DNA from: Halomonas smyrnensis AAD6
GTDB taxonomy: Bacteria; Pseudomonadota; Gammaproteobacteria; Pseudomonadales; Halomonadaceae
Assembly (NCBI RefSeq): GCF_000265245.1
Contig: NZ_AJKS02000001.1
Location: forward strand, 310,001 to 374,000
Length of the DNA: 64,000 nucleotides
Reading direction: 5' to 3'
The first letter of the stretch is position 1. Each line of letters begins with the position of its first letter. A program made the translations under genes and the position numbers. This document shows positions 21,227 to 30,364 of the stretch, one piece after another. The notes below the pieces were generated by a model. The model worked only from the letters and a program-made list of their open reading frames with translations, did not search any database and was not told the origin of the DNA.

Positions 21227-22084
21227 ATGACCATGACCGAACAGCTCGAACTGGTATCGGCCAACCGCAGCTTCGGCGGCTGGCACAAGCGCTATCGCCA
21301 TCGCTCCCGGGCGCTGGACTGCGAGATGACCTTCGCGATCTACCTGCCGCCCCAGGCGGAGACCGAGCGGGTGCCGCTGCTGTGGTGGCTGTCGGGGCTG
21401 ACCTGCACCGACGAGAACTTCATGCAGAAGGCCGGCGCCCAGCGCCTGGCCGCGGAGCTCGGCATCGCCATCGTCTGCCCGGACACCAGCCCCCGCGGGC
21501 TGAACCTGCCGGGCGAGGACGACAGCTACGACTTCGGCACCGGCGCGGGCTTCTACGTCAACGCCACCCAGGCGCCGTGGAAGGACCACTACCGGATGTA
21601 CGACTACGTGGCCGAGGAGCTGCCCTCGGTGGTGCGTCAGCACTTCCCGGTCAACGGCCGCGAGGCCATCAGCGGCCACTCCATGGGCGGTCACGGCGCG
21701 CTGATCCTGGCCCTGCGTCGCCCCGGGCACTATCGCTCGGTGTCGGCCTTCGCGCCGGTGGTCAACCCGAGCCAGTGTCCCTGGGGCCGCAAGGCCTTCG
21801 GCAACTACCTGGGCGAGGACGTCAGCCAGTGGACCCAGTACGATGCCTGCGAGCTGGTGGCGCGTGGCGCCTCCCGTCAGCCGCTGTTCATCGATCAGGG
21901 CGAGGCCGACAATTTCCTCGAGGAGCAGCTTTGCCCCGAGCGCCTGGAAGCGGTGTGCGCCGAGCACGACCATCCGCTGACCCTGCGTCGCCAGCCGGGC
22001 TATGACCACAGCTACTTCTTCATCGCCAGCTTCATCGACGATCACCTGCGCTACCACGCCGAGCACCTCCACGCCAAGCACTGA
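21227..22084 (+). CDS. fghA: S-formylglutathione hydrolase
   Basis: Esterase D-type serine hydrolase that releases formate and glutathione from S-formylglutathione, the step after AdhC. In 285 residues it shows LLWWLSGLTCTDENF (51-65) and the nucleophile elbow GHSMGGHG with Ser152. A C-terminal Asp and His (YDHSYFF) complete the triad. The ATG at 21227 sits behind a GAGGAG box; a longer frame from 21176 lacks similarity and covers the palindrome. adhC and fghA are separated by repeats, so they may be transcribed separately. Confidence 0.95.
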   Translation: MTMTEQLELVSANRSFGGWHKRYRHRSRALDCEMTFAIYLPPQAETERVPLLWWLSGLTCTDENFMQKAGAQRLAAELGIAIVCPDTSPRGLNLPGEDDSYDFGTGAGFYVNATQAPWKDHYRMYDYVAEELPSVVRQHFPVNGREAISGHSMGGHGALILALRRPGHYRSVSAFAPVVNPSQCPWGRKAFGNYLGEDVSQWTQYDACELVARGASRQPLFIDQGEADNFLEEQLCPERLEAVCAEHDHPLTLRRQPGYDHSYFFIASFIDDHLRYHAEHLHAKH

Positions 22085-22240
22085 GTCGCGCCAGCCGTGC
22101 GCCGATGCGGCTCCGCGAGACGCGGTGCCCCGTGAGGTGCCATGTCGGGCCGCCCTGCGGCCCGCGCCGCGCCGCCTCCTCGCAGGCGGCGCCTGTCGTT
22201 CCTGCCTTTCGCGTCCATAGCGACGCCTTCATGCCTATCG

Positions 22241-22255
22241 GCGACTCATTGTCGC
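22241..22255. promoter_or_regulatory. GCGAC/GTCGC dyad upstream of gbdR
   Basis: GCGAC, 5 nt, GTCGC. Same half-site as the TGTCGC palindromes before fghA, the dipeptidase gene and fdhA, but in the opposite arrangement. Confidence 0.35.
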
Positions 22256-22337
22256 GCTGTACCGGGAAAACGCCTCCCGATAGGCAAATTTGACATGCCA
22301 GAAAACGACACAGTCGGTAAATTTCGAGGCGTGCATG

Positions 22338-22352
22338 CCTGTCCGCGACAGG
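22338..22352. promoter_or_regulatory. CCTGTC/GACAGG dyad upstream of gbdR
   Basis: CCTGTC, 3 nt, GACAGG: a perfect 6-bp dyad 74 nt before the gbdR start. CCTGTCG also occurs in the gbcA-gbcB spacer at 38488. Confidence 0.35.
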
Positions 22353-22425
22353 CGGGCCTCCAGGGCAATGTCCTTGCCTGACTCGACAATAACGATGACA
22401 ACACCACCGTGCTGGAGTATGGACG

Positions 22426-23562
22426 ATGACAAGCGCTCCTCAGACCTCGCGTCATGCCGCCGGGCCGCAGACGCTCGGTTTCCTGTTGCTGGACAACTTC
22501 ACCCTCATCTCCCTGGCCTCGGCCATCGAACCCCTGCGCATGGCCAATCAGCTGGCCGGGCGCGAGCTCTACCGCTGGTACACCCTGACCCTGGATGGCG
22601 GCCCGGTGCGTGCCAGCGATGGCCTGCAGATCACCCCGGATGCCTCCACCACCGTGCCGCTGGCGCTGGACATGGTGATCGTCTGCGGCGGCGTGGGCCC
22701 GCAGCGCAGCGTGCAGCGTGAACACGTCGCCTGGCTGCAGTCCGAGGCGCGCCATTCGCGCCGCCTGGGGGCCGTCTGCACCGGGTCCTGGGCCCTGGCC
22801 CGCGCCGGGCTGCTCGACGGCTTCGAGGCCAGCGTGCACTGGGAGTGCCTGGCCGCCATGCAGGAGGCCTTTCCCAAGGTCGCCCTGACCACCCGGCTGT
22901 TCTCCATCGACCGCGACCGGGCCACGGCCTCCGGCGGCACGGCGCCGATGGACATGATGCTGACCCTGATCGGCCGCGACCACGGCCGCGAACTGGCCGC
23001 CGGCATCTCGGAGATGTTCATCTACGACCGCGTGCGCAACGAGCAGGACCAGCAGCGGGTGCCGCTCAAGCACGTGCTGGGCACCACCCAGCCGCGGCTG
23101 CTGGAGATCGTGGCGCTGATGGAGGCCAACCTCGAGGAGCCGATCAGCCTCGACGAGCTGGCCGGCTACGTGAACGTGTCGCGGCGCCAGCTGGAGCGGC
23201 TGTTCCAGAAGAACCTGCACTGCTCGCCGTCGCGCTACTACCTCAAGCTGCGCCTGACCCGGGCCCGGCAGCTGCTCAAGCAGACGCCGATGTCGATCAT
23301 CGAGGTGGCCTCGGCCTGCGGCTTCGTCTCCACGCCGCACTTCTCCAAGTGCTATCGGGAATACTTCGGCATCCCGCCCCGCGACGAGCGTCTGGGCTCC
23401 AGCGCCGTCGACCTGGTGCCGGTGCAGCTGGGCCAGGATGCCGCCGTCATGCTACAGTCCGCCTCTTTCGAGTCGGTGCCCGACACGCCGGTGTCCGCGG
23501 CCATGAGCGCCCTGGACCAGGCCCGAGGGGAGCCGACCTACGCCAGCGTCAGGCTGAGCTAA
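22426..23562 (+). CDS. gbdR: GbdR-like GlxA/AraC transcriptional activator
   Basis: 378-residue regulator with an N-terminal DJ-1/PfpI-like domain (about 17-200; TLGFLLLDNFTLISLASAIEPLRMANQL and VCTGSWALARAGLLDG) and a C-terminal double helix-turn-helix AraC domain (about 225-325). The N-terminal wording is that of GbdR, which in Pseudomonas senses glycine betaine or dimethylglycine and activates gbcAB, dgcAB and related genes. All those genes lie in the next 20 kb here. The gene is followed by mtgA after 71 nt, which seems unrelated. Confidence 0.9.
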   Translation: MTSAPQTSRHAAGPQTLGFLLLDNFTLISLASAIEPLRMANQLAGRELYRWYTLTLDGGPVRASDGLQITPDASTTVPLALDMVIVCGGVGPQRSVQREHVAWLQSEARHSRRLGAVCTGSWALARAGLLDGFEASVHWECLAAMQEAFPKVALTTRLFSIDRDRATASGGTAPMDMMLTLIGRDHGRELAAGISEMFIYDRVRNEQDQQRVPLKHVLGTTQPRLLEIVALMEANLEEPISLDELAGYVNVSRRQLERLFQKNLHCSPSRYYLKLRLTRARQLLKQTPMSIIEVASACGFVSTPHFSKCYREYFGIPPRDERLGSSAVDLVPVQLGQDAAVMLQSASFESVPDTPVSAAMSALDQARGEPTYASVRLS

Positions 23563-23633
23563 CGCCTGGCGCCGGGAGGGCGCATCCCCATCCTCGGGGA
23601 GTGTGCCCCTGACGGAGTGCCGGGCAGGGAGCG

Positions 23634-24335
23634 ATGGGAAACGGATGGCGATGGCTGGCGCGGGTTCTCGGACTCGCGCTGCTCGGCGGGATCGGGCTGA
23701 GCGTACTGGCGGTGCTGATGTTCCGGGTGGTGCCGGTGGGCGGCTCCATGGTGATGCTCGAGCGCAAGGTGCAGGCCTGGCGTGACGGCGATGCGCTGGA
23801 GATCCGCCAGGACTGGCGCCCGTGGGGCGAGCTGGCCGACAGCGCCAAGCTGGCGGTGATCGCCGCCGAGGATCAGCGCTTCCCCGACCATCATGGCTTC
23901 GACCTGATCGAGCTGCGCCGGGCCGTCGAGGCCAGCCTCAGCGGCGGTGACCTGCGCGGCGCCAGCACCCTCAGTCAGCAGACCGCCAAGAACCTCTTCC
24001 TGTGGACCGGTCGCAGCTGGGTGCGCAAGGGCCTGGAGGCCTGGTTCACCCTGCTCATCGAGACGCTCTGGCCCAAGGAGCGCATCCTCGAGGTCTATCT
24101 CAACATCGCCGAATGGGACGACGGGGTGTTCGGCCTGGAGGCCGCCTCCCGTCACTACTTCGGTGTTCCGGCGTCGCGTCTGAGCAACGCCCAGGCCAGC
24201 CGACTGGCCGCCATCCTGCCCAATCCCCGCGGCTGGAGCGCCTCGCGCCCCAGCGGCTACGTGCTGCAGCGCAGCGCCTGGATCCGCGGCCAGATGCGCA
24301 ATCTCGGCGGTGCCACCTACCTCGAACGTCTCTGA
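23634..24335 (+). CDS. mtgA: Monofunctional biosynthetic peptidoglycan transglycosylase
   Basis: Polymerises lipid II into glycan strands. The 233-residue protein has one N-terminal membrane anchor (about 10-32) and a GT51 domain. The catalytic Glu79 lies in EDQRFPDHHGFD, and GASTLSQQTAKNLFL and WPKERILEVYLNIAEW follow. There is no transpeptidase domain. It lies between gbdR and the dimethylglycine cluster without an evident functional link. Confidence 0.95.
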   Translation: MGNGWRWLARVLGLALLGGIGLSVLAVLMFRVVPVGGSMVMLERKVQAWRDGDALEIRQDWRPWGELADSAKLAVIAAEDQRFPDHHGFDLIELRRAVEASLSGGDLRGASTLSQQTAKNLFLWTGRSWVRKGLEAWFTLLIETLWPKERILEVYLNIAEWDDGVFGLEAASRHYFGVPASRLSNAQASRLAAILPNPRGWSASRPSGYVLQRSAWIRGQMRNLGGATYLERL

Positions 24336-24356
24336 CGCGACACCGAATTCGCGGCG

Positions 24357-24371
24357 TGTCGCGATCGCGAC
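24357..24371. promoter_or_regulatory. TGTCGCGATCGCGAC palindrome before the dipeptidase gene
   Basis: A perfect GTCGCGA/TCGCGAC dyad, 106 nt before the ATG at 24478. Same 15-bp pattern as at 21177 and 34915. Candidate operator of the dipeptidase-dgcAB-etfAB operon. Confidence 0.5.
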
Positions 24372-24477
24372 GGGCGTGACGCTTTTGGAATTTTCCCGGT
24401 CGTTTCCAGGCGCCGGGGCCCGCGGGGCGGGGGATATGCTGCCGGCGTGACCATGCGCTATTACGGAGCCCCCAGCC

Positions 24478-25455
<978 letters not shown>

Positions 25456-25462
25456 GCCCGGT

Positions 25463-25484
25463 GCGACGGGCCGCGGCCCGTCGC
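25463..25484. other. Perfect 22-nt palindrome after the dipeptidase gene
   Basis: GCGACGGGCCG and its exact complement, 8 nt after the stop, without a T run. It may act as a transcript processing or attenuating hairpin within the operon. Confidence 0.5.
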
Positions 25485-25599
25485 CCTCCCGACCGCGTCA
25501 CCGCTCGAAGCCGCTTACGCACAGCCAACAACGCCCGAAGCCGCTCCTGCGAGCCCATTGAAGCCCGATAATAATCAGCAAGATTCGAGGAACAAGATC

Positions 25600-26157
25600 G
25601 TGACCAAGATGGCCCCTGAACTGCCGATCGAAGTGGATGCCGACACCGGTATCTGGACCACCGACGCCCTGCCGATGCTCTACGTGCCGCGTCACTTCTT
25701 CATCAACAACCACGTCGCCGTGGAAGAGGCCCTGGGGGCCGAGAAGTACGCCGAGATCCTCTACGATGCCGGCTACAAGAGCGCCTGGCACTGGTGCGAG
25801 AAGGAGGCCGAATGCCACGGCCTCGAGGGCGTCGATGTCTTCGAACACTACATGAAGCGCCTCTCTCAGCGCGGCTGGGGGCTGTTCATCACCGAGGACA
25901 TCGACCTCGACGCCGGCACCTGCCGCGTGCGCCTCGAGCACAGCGCCTTCGTCTATCAGATGGGCAAGGTCGGCCGGAAGATCGAATACATGTTCACCGG
26001 CTGGTTCGCCGGCGCCATGGACCAGATCCTCGCCGCCCGCGGCAGCGACTTGCGCACCGTCGCCGAGCAGACCCAGAGCGGCGCCGAAGAAGGCTGCGAC
26101 GTCGGCGTCTTCGTGACCCGTCCGATCGCCGACATCTCGAACAACGCGCAGGGCTGA
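25600..26157 (+). CDS. DUF5943 protein of the dimethylglycine cluster
   Basis: 185 residues from the GTG at 25600, which follows CGAGGAAC at good spacing; ATG 25609 and a TTG at 25558 are alternatives. It has a single soluble domain (PMLYVPRHFFINNHVAVEEALG, YKSAWHWCEKEAECHG, SQRGWGLFITEDID, YMFTGWFAGAMDQIL), resembling 4-vinyl-reductase-like heme or metal-sensing folds only loosely. It sits 13 nt before dgcA, as its homologue does in Pseudomonas. Function unknown; a role in dimethylglycine oxidation is suggested only by position. Confidence 0.82.
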   Translation: MTKMAPELPIEVDADTGIWTTDALPMLYVPRHFFINNHVAVEEALGAEKYAEILYDAGYKSAWHWCEKEAECHGLEGVDVFEHYMKRLSQRGWGLFITEDIDLDAGTCRVRLEHSAFVYQMGKVGRKIEYMFTGWFAGAMDQILAARGSDLRTVAEQTQSGAEEGCDVGVFVTRPIADISNNAQG

Positions 26158-26170
26158 GGAGGCATCACCC

Positions 26171-28243
26171 ATGGCATTCGACGCGATCTTCCAGCCGATC
26201 GAGATCGGCAACCTCATCATTCGCAACCGCGTGGTCAGCACCGCCCACGCCGAGGTCTACGCGACCGACGGCGGCATGACCACCGACCGCTACGTCAAGT
26301 ACTACGAAGAGAAGGCCAAGGGCGGCTGCGGCCTGTGCATCTGCGGCGGCTCCTCGGTGGTCTCCATCGACAGCCCGCAGGCCTGGTGGAGCTCGGTGAA
26401 CCTGTCCACCGACCGCATCATCCCGCACTTCCAGAATCTGGCCGACGCCGTGCACAAGCACGGCGGCAAGATCATGATCCAGATCACCCACATGGGTCGT
26501 CGCTCGCGCTGGGACGGCTTCAACTGGTCGACCCTGCTGTCGCCGTCCGGCATCCGCGAGCCGGTGCACCGCTCTACCTGCAAGACCATCGAGGAGGAGG
26601 AGATCTGGCGCATCATCGGTGACTTCGCCCAGGCCGCGCGCCGGGCGAAGGAAGGCGGCCTGGACGGCGTCGAGCTGTCCGCCGTGCACCAGCACCTGAT
26701 CGACCAGTTCTGGAGCCCGCGCGTCAACAAGCGCACCGACCAGTGGGGCGGCAGTTTCGAGAACCGCATGCGCTTCGGCATGGAAGTGCTCAAGGCCGTG
26801 CGCGCCGAGGTCGGCGACGACTTCACGGTCGGCCTGCGCATCTGCGGCGACGAGTTCCACCCGGACGGCCTGTCGCACGACGACATGAAGCAGATCGCCG
26901 CCTACTACGATGCCACCGGCCAGGTGGACTTCTTCGGCGTGGTCGGCTCGGGCTGCGACACCCACGACACCCTGGCCAACGTCATCCCCAACATGTCCTT
27001 CCCGCCGGAGCCGTTCCTGCACCTGGCGGCGGGCATCAAGGAAGTGGTCTCCAAGCCGGTGATCCACGCCCAGAACATCAAGGACCCGAACCAGGCCAGC
27101 CGCATCCTCGAGGGGGGCTACGTGGACCTGGTGGGCATGACCCGCGCGCACATCGCCGACCCGCACCTGATCACCAAGATCAAGATGGACCAGGTCGACC
27201 AGATCCGGCAGTGCGTCGGCGCCAACTACTGCATCGACCGCCAGTACCAGGGGCTGGACGTGCTGTGCATCCAGAATGCCGCGACCTCCCGCGAGTACAT
27301 GGGCCTGCCGCACATCATCGAGCCGAGCGAAGGCAGGAAGCGCAAGGTGGTGGTGGTCGGCGGTGGCCCCGGCGGCATGGAGGCGGCCCGCGTGGCCGCC
27401 GAGCGTGGCCATGACGTGACCCTGTTCGAGGCCGCCGAGGCCATCGGCGGGCAGATCACCACCGCCGCCAAGGCGCCGCAGCGCGACCAGATCGCCGGCA
27501 TCACCCGCTGGTACCAGCTCGAGCTGGCCCGCCTCAACGTCGACCAGCGCCTCGGCACCTATGCCGACGAGGCCACCATCAAGGACCTCAAGGCCGACAT
27601 CGTGGTGCTGGCCACCGGCGGCAAGCCGTACCTGGACCAGCATCCCGAGTGGGGCTACTCCGAGAACCCCGAGGAGAGCCTGATCGTCAGCACCTGGGAC
27701 GTGCTCAACGGCAAGGTCGAGCCGGGCAAGAACGTGCTGATCTACGACGCCCTGTGCGAGTTCGCCGGCATGTCCGCGGCCGACTACCTGGCCGACAAGG
27801 GCGCCAAGGTCGAGATCGTCACCGACGACATCAAGCCCGGTGCGGCGGTCGGCGGCACCACCTTCCCGACCTACTACCGCAGCCTCTACGAGAAGGAGGT
27901 GATCATGACCTCCGACCTGATGCTGCATAAGGTCTATCGCGAGGGCGATTCCCTGGTGGCGGTGCTCGAGAACGAGTACACCGGCCAGCAGGAGGAGCGC
28001 GTGGTCGATCAGATCGTGGTCGAGAACGGCGTGCGCCCGGACGAGGGGCTCTACTACGCGCTCAAGCAGGAGTCGCGCAACAAGGGCCAGGTGGATCTCG
28101 AGGCGCTGTACGACATCAAGCCGCAGCCCTGCCTGAGCGAGGACGGCGACGGCTTCCTGCTGTTCCGTCTGGGCGACTGCACCGCGCCGCGTAACACCCA
28201 TGCCGCGATCTACGACGCCCTGCGCCTCTGCAAGGACTTTTAA
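26171..28243 (+). CDS. dgcA: Dimethylglycine demethylase subunit DgcA
   Basis: Oxidative demethylation of dimethylglycine to sarcosine. The 690-residue protein follows the trimethylamine dehydrogenase plan: an OYE-type FMN barrel (1 to about 340; NLIIRNRVVSTAHAEVYATDGG, CGDEFHPDG), a cluster segment, then a FAD/NAD-like domain (VVVVGGGPGGMEAARVAAERG). The cluster segment has Cys348, Cys354 and Cys366, but the expected second ligand is Ala351. The active-site MTHxGRR pattern appears as QITHMGRRS. Electrons would pass to DgcB and the ETF encoded next. RBS GAGGAGG precedes the ATG. Confidence 0.93.
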   Translation: MAFDAIFQPIEIGNLIIRNRVVSTAHAEVYATDGGMTTDRYVKYYEEKAKGGCGLCICGGSSVVSIDSPQAWWSSVNLSTDRIIPHFQNLADAVHKHGGKIMIQITHMGRRSRWDGFNWSTLLSPSGIREPVHRSTCKTIEEEEIWRIIGDFAQAARRAKEGGLDGVELSAVHQHLIDQFWSPRVNKRTDQWGGSFENRMRFGMEVLKAVRAEVGDDFTVGLRICGDEFHPDGLSHDDMKQIAAYYDATGQVDFFGVVGSGCDTHDTLANVIPNMSFPPEPFLHLAAGIKEVVSKPVIHAQNIKDPNQASRILEGGYVDLVGMTRAHIADPHLITKIKMDQVDQIRQCVGANYCIDRQYQGLDVLCIQNAATSREYMGLPHIIEPSEGRKRKVVVVGGGPGGMEAARVAAERGHDVTLFEAAEAIGGQITTAAKAPQRDQIAGITRWYQLELARLNVDQRLGTYADEATIKDLKADIVVLATGGKPYLDQHPEWGYSENPEESLIVSTWDVLNGKVEPGKNVLIYDALCEFAGMSAADYLADKGAKVEIVTDDIKPGAAVGGTTFPTYYRSLYEKEVIMTSDLMLHKVYREGDSLVAVLENEYTGQQEERVVDQIVVENGVRPDEGLYYALKQESRNKGQVDLEALYDIKPQPCLSEDGDGFLLFRLGDCTAPRNTHAAIYDALRLCKDF

Positions 28244-28249
28244 CCCCTC

Positions 28250-28335
28250 GCTGGAAGTCCGAAGCTTGGAGCTGGAAGGAATCCCCGCGCGTTGCGCCCT
28301 TTCTTTCAGCTTCCGGCTTGCCGCTTCCGGCTCGC
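28250..28335. repeat. REP-like imperfect hairpin between dgcA and dgcB
   Basis: GAAGCTTGGAGCTGGAAG (28261) pairs imperfectly with CTTTCAGCTTCCGGCTTG (28303-28320), with further CTTCCGGC and GCTGGAAG copies at the edges. AAGCTT/GCTTCC-rich interspersed hairpins of this kind are, to my recollection, common in Halomonas genomes. Within the operon it could adjust the dgcA to dgcB ratio. Confidence 0.5.
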
Positions 28336-28351
28336 CGATGAGGTGAGCGTC

Positions 28352-30364
28352 ATGCTCGATATCCTATTGCCGATCCTGATCTTCGCCGCGCTGGGCCTGG
28401 CGGCGATCGGCGTCGTCCGGCGCGTGCGCCTGTGGCGCCAGGGGCGTCCCTCACCCGTGCCGCTGGTCAAGGGGCTGGCCTCCGTGCCGCGGCGCTACCT
28501 GGTCGACCTGCACCATGTGGTGGCCCGCGACAAGGTCATGTCCAACACCCACGTCGCCACCGCCGGCGGCTTCGTCGCCGCGGCCGTGCTGATGGTCCTG
28601 GTGCACGGCCTGGGCCTGGCAGAAGGCGTGCTCGGCTGGGGGCTGCTGGCCGCCAGTGCCACCATGTTCGTCGGCAGCTGCTTCGTGGCACGCCGTCGCC
28701 GTAATCCGCCGTCCCGGCTCTCCAAGGGCCCGTGGATGCGCCTGCCCAAGAGCCTGATGGCTTTCTCGCTGAGCGTCTTCGCCATCACCCTGCCCGCCGT
28801 GGGCCTGCTGCCCGACAACTTTTTCGAAGGGAGCGTCAGCTGGGTGCTGGCGCTGGCGCTGTCCGCCGTGCTGGTCTGGGGCCTGGGCGAGATGGTCTTC
28901 GGCATGGCCTGGGGCGGGCCCATGAAGCACGCCTTCGCCGGCGCCCTGCACCTGGCCTTCCACCGTCGCGCCGAGCGCTTCTCCACGAGGGGGGGCGAGG
29001 GCAAACGCTCCACCGGCCTCAAGGCCCTGAACCTGGACGACCAGGACGCCACCCTGGGCGTCGAGAAGCCAAGCGACTTCACCTGGAACCAGTTGCTCGG
29101 CTTCGACGCCTGCGTGCAGTGCGGCCGCTGTGAGGCGATGTGCCCGGCCTTCGCCGCCGGCCAGCCGCTCAACCCCAAGAAGCTGATCCAGGACATGGTG
29201 GTCGGCATGGCCGGCGGCAGCGACGCCAATTACGCCGGCAGCCCCTATCCCGGCCAGCCGGTGGGCGAACACCAGGGCTCGCCCCAGGGCCCGATCGTGG
29301 CCCGCGAGGGCAAGGCCCTGGTGGACGCCGAGACCCTGTGGTCCTGCACCACCTGCCGCGCCTGCGTCGAGGAGTGCCCGATGATGATCGAGCACGTCGA
29401 TGCCATCGTCGACATGCGGCGCTTCCTGACCCTCGAGCACGGCAACACCCCCAACAAGGGCGCCGAGGTGCTCGACAACCTGATCGCCACCGACAACCCG
29501 GGCGGCTTCGCGCCCGACGCCCGCATGCACTGGGCCGCCGACCTCGAGCTGCCGCTGATGGCGGATCGCGGCGAGGCCGAGGTGCTGCTGTGGCTGGGTG
29601 ACGGCGCCTACGACATGCGCAACCAGCGCACCCTGCGCTCGCTGGTCAAGGTGCTGCGCGCCGCCGACGTCGACTTCGCGGTGCTCGGCAACGAGGAGCG
29701 CGACAGCGGCGACGTGGCCCGTCGCCTGGGCGATGAAGCGACCTTCCAGAGCCTGGCCAAGCGCAACATCGCCACCCTGTCGAAGTATCGCTTCCAGCGC
29801 ATCGTCACCTGTGACCCGCACAGCTTCCACGTGCTCGGCAACGAGTACGGCGAGCTGGGCGGCCCCGGGATGCCGGCCCAGTACGAGGTAAGTCACCACA
29901 GCACCTACATCGCCGAGCTGTTTGATGCCGGTCGCCTGCACGTCAAGCCCTGGAAGGGCGGCGGCGTGACCTTCCACGATCCCTGCTACCTGGGCCGCTA
30001 CAACGGCGAGTACGAGGCGCCGCGCAGCGTGCTCAAGGCGCTCGGCATCGAGCTCAAAGAGATGGAGCGCTCCGGCTTCCGCTCCCGCTGCTGCGGCGGT
30101 GGCGGCGGCGCGCCGATCACCGACATCCCCGGCGAGCGCCGGATTCCCGACATGCGCATGGGCGACGTGGGCGAGACCGGCGCCGAGCTGGTGGCCGTGG
30201 GCTGCCCGCAGTGCACCGCGATGCTCGAGGGCGTGGTCGATGCCACCGCCGAGGTGCGCGACATCGCCGAACTGGTCGCCAGCGCCCTGACCGAGGCGCC
30301 CGAGGCGTTCGCCGGCGCGGCCCAGCAATCATCGAACCGGCCCCAGGCCGTGGAGGTGGCGTGA
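28352..30364 (+). CDS. dgcB: Dimethylglycine demethylase subunit DgcB (membrane iron-sulfur protein)
   Basis: 670-residue membrane protein that carries electrons from dimethylglycine oxidation. Hydrophobic N-terminal part (about 1-20 and 70-200) with several membrane segments. Two [4Fe-4S] motifs: Cys254, 257, 260, 264 and Cys332, 335, 338, 342. Then CCG-type domains ending FHDPCYLGRYNGEY and Cys580-Cys581 (CCGGGGG). The ATG at 28352 follows GATGAGGTGAG; an upstream frame lies in the repeat. The stop overlaps etfA (TGATG). Confidence 0.92.
   Translation: MLDILLPILIFAALGLAAIGVVRRVRLWRQGRPSPVPLVKGLASVPRRYLVDLHHVVARDKVMSNTHVATAGGFVAAAVLMVLVHGLGLAEGVLGWGLLAASATMFVGSCFVARRRRNPPSRLSKGPWMRLPKSLMAFSLSVFAITLPAVGLLPDNFFEGSVSWVLALALSAVLVWGLGEMVFGMAWGGPMKHAFAGALHLAFHRRAERFSTRGGEGKRSTGLKALNLDDQDATLGVEKPSDFTWNQLLGFDACVQCGRCEAMCPAFAAGQPLNPKKLIQDMVVGMAGGSDANYAGSPYPGQPVGEHQGSPQGPIVAREGKALVDAETLWSCTTCRACVEECPMMIEHVDAIVDMRRFLTLEHGNTPNKGAEVLDNLIATDNPGGFAPDARMHWAADLELPLMADRGEAEVLLWLGDGAYDMRNQRTLRSLVKVLRAADVDFAVLGNEERDSGDVARRLGDEATFQSLAKRNIATLSKYRFQRIVTCDPHSFHVLGNEYGELGGPGMPAQYEVSHHSTYIAELFDAGRLHVKPWKGGGVTFHDPCYLGRYNGEYEAPRSVLKALGIELKEMERSGFRSRCCGGGGGAPITDIPGERRIPDMRMGDVGETGAELVAVGCPQCTAMLEGVVDATAEVRDIAELVASALTEAPEAFAGAAQQSSNRPQAVEVA

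Larger units (their letters stand above)
22085..22425. other. Non-coding gap upstream of gbdR
   Basis: 341 nt without a convincing gene. The first 140 nt are GC-rich with several small hairpins. From about 22240 the base composition becomes more even and two dyads appear (22241 and 22338), so the second part is probably the gbdR control region. No clear sigma-70 promoter seen. Confidence 0.6.
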
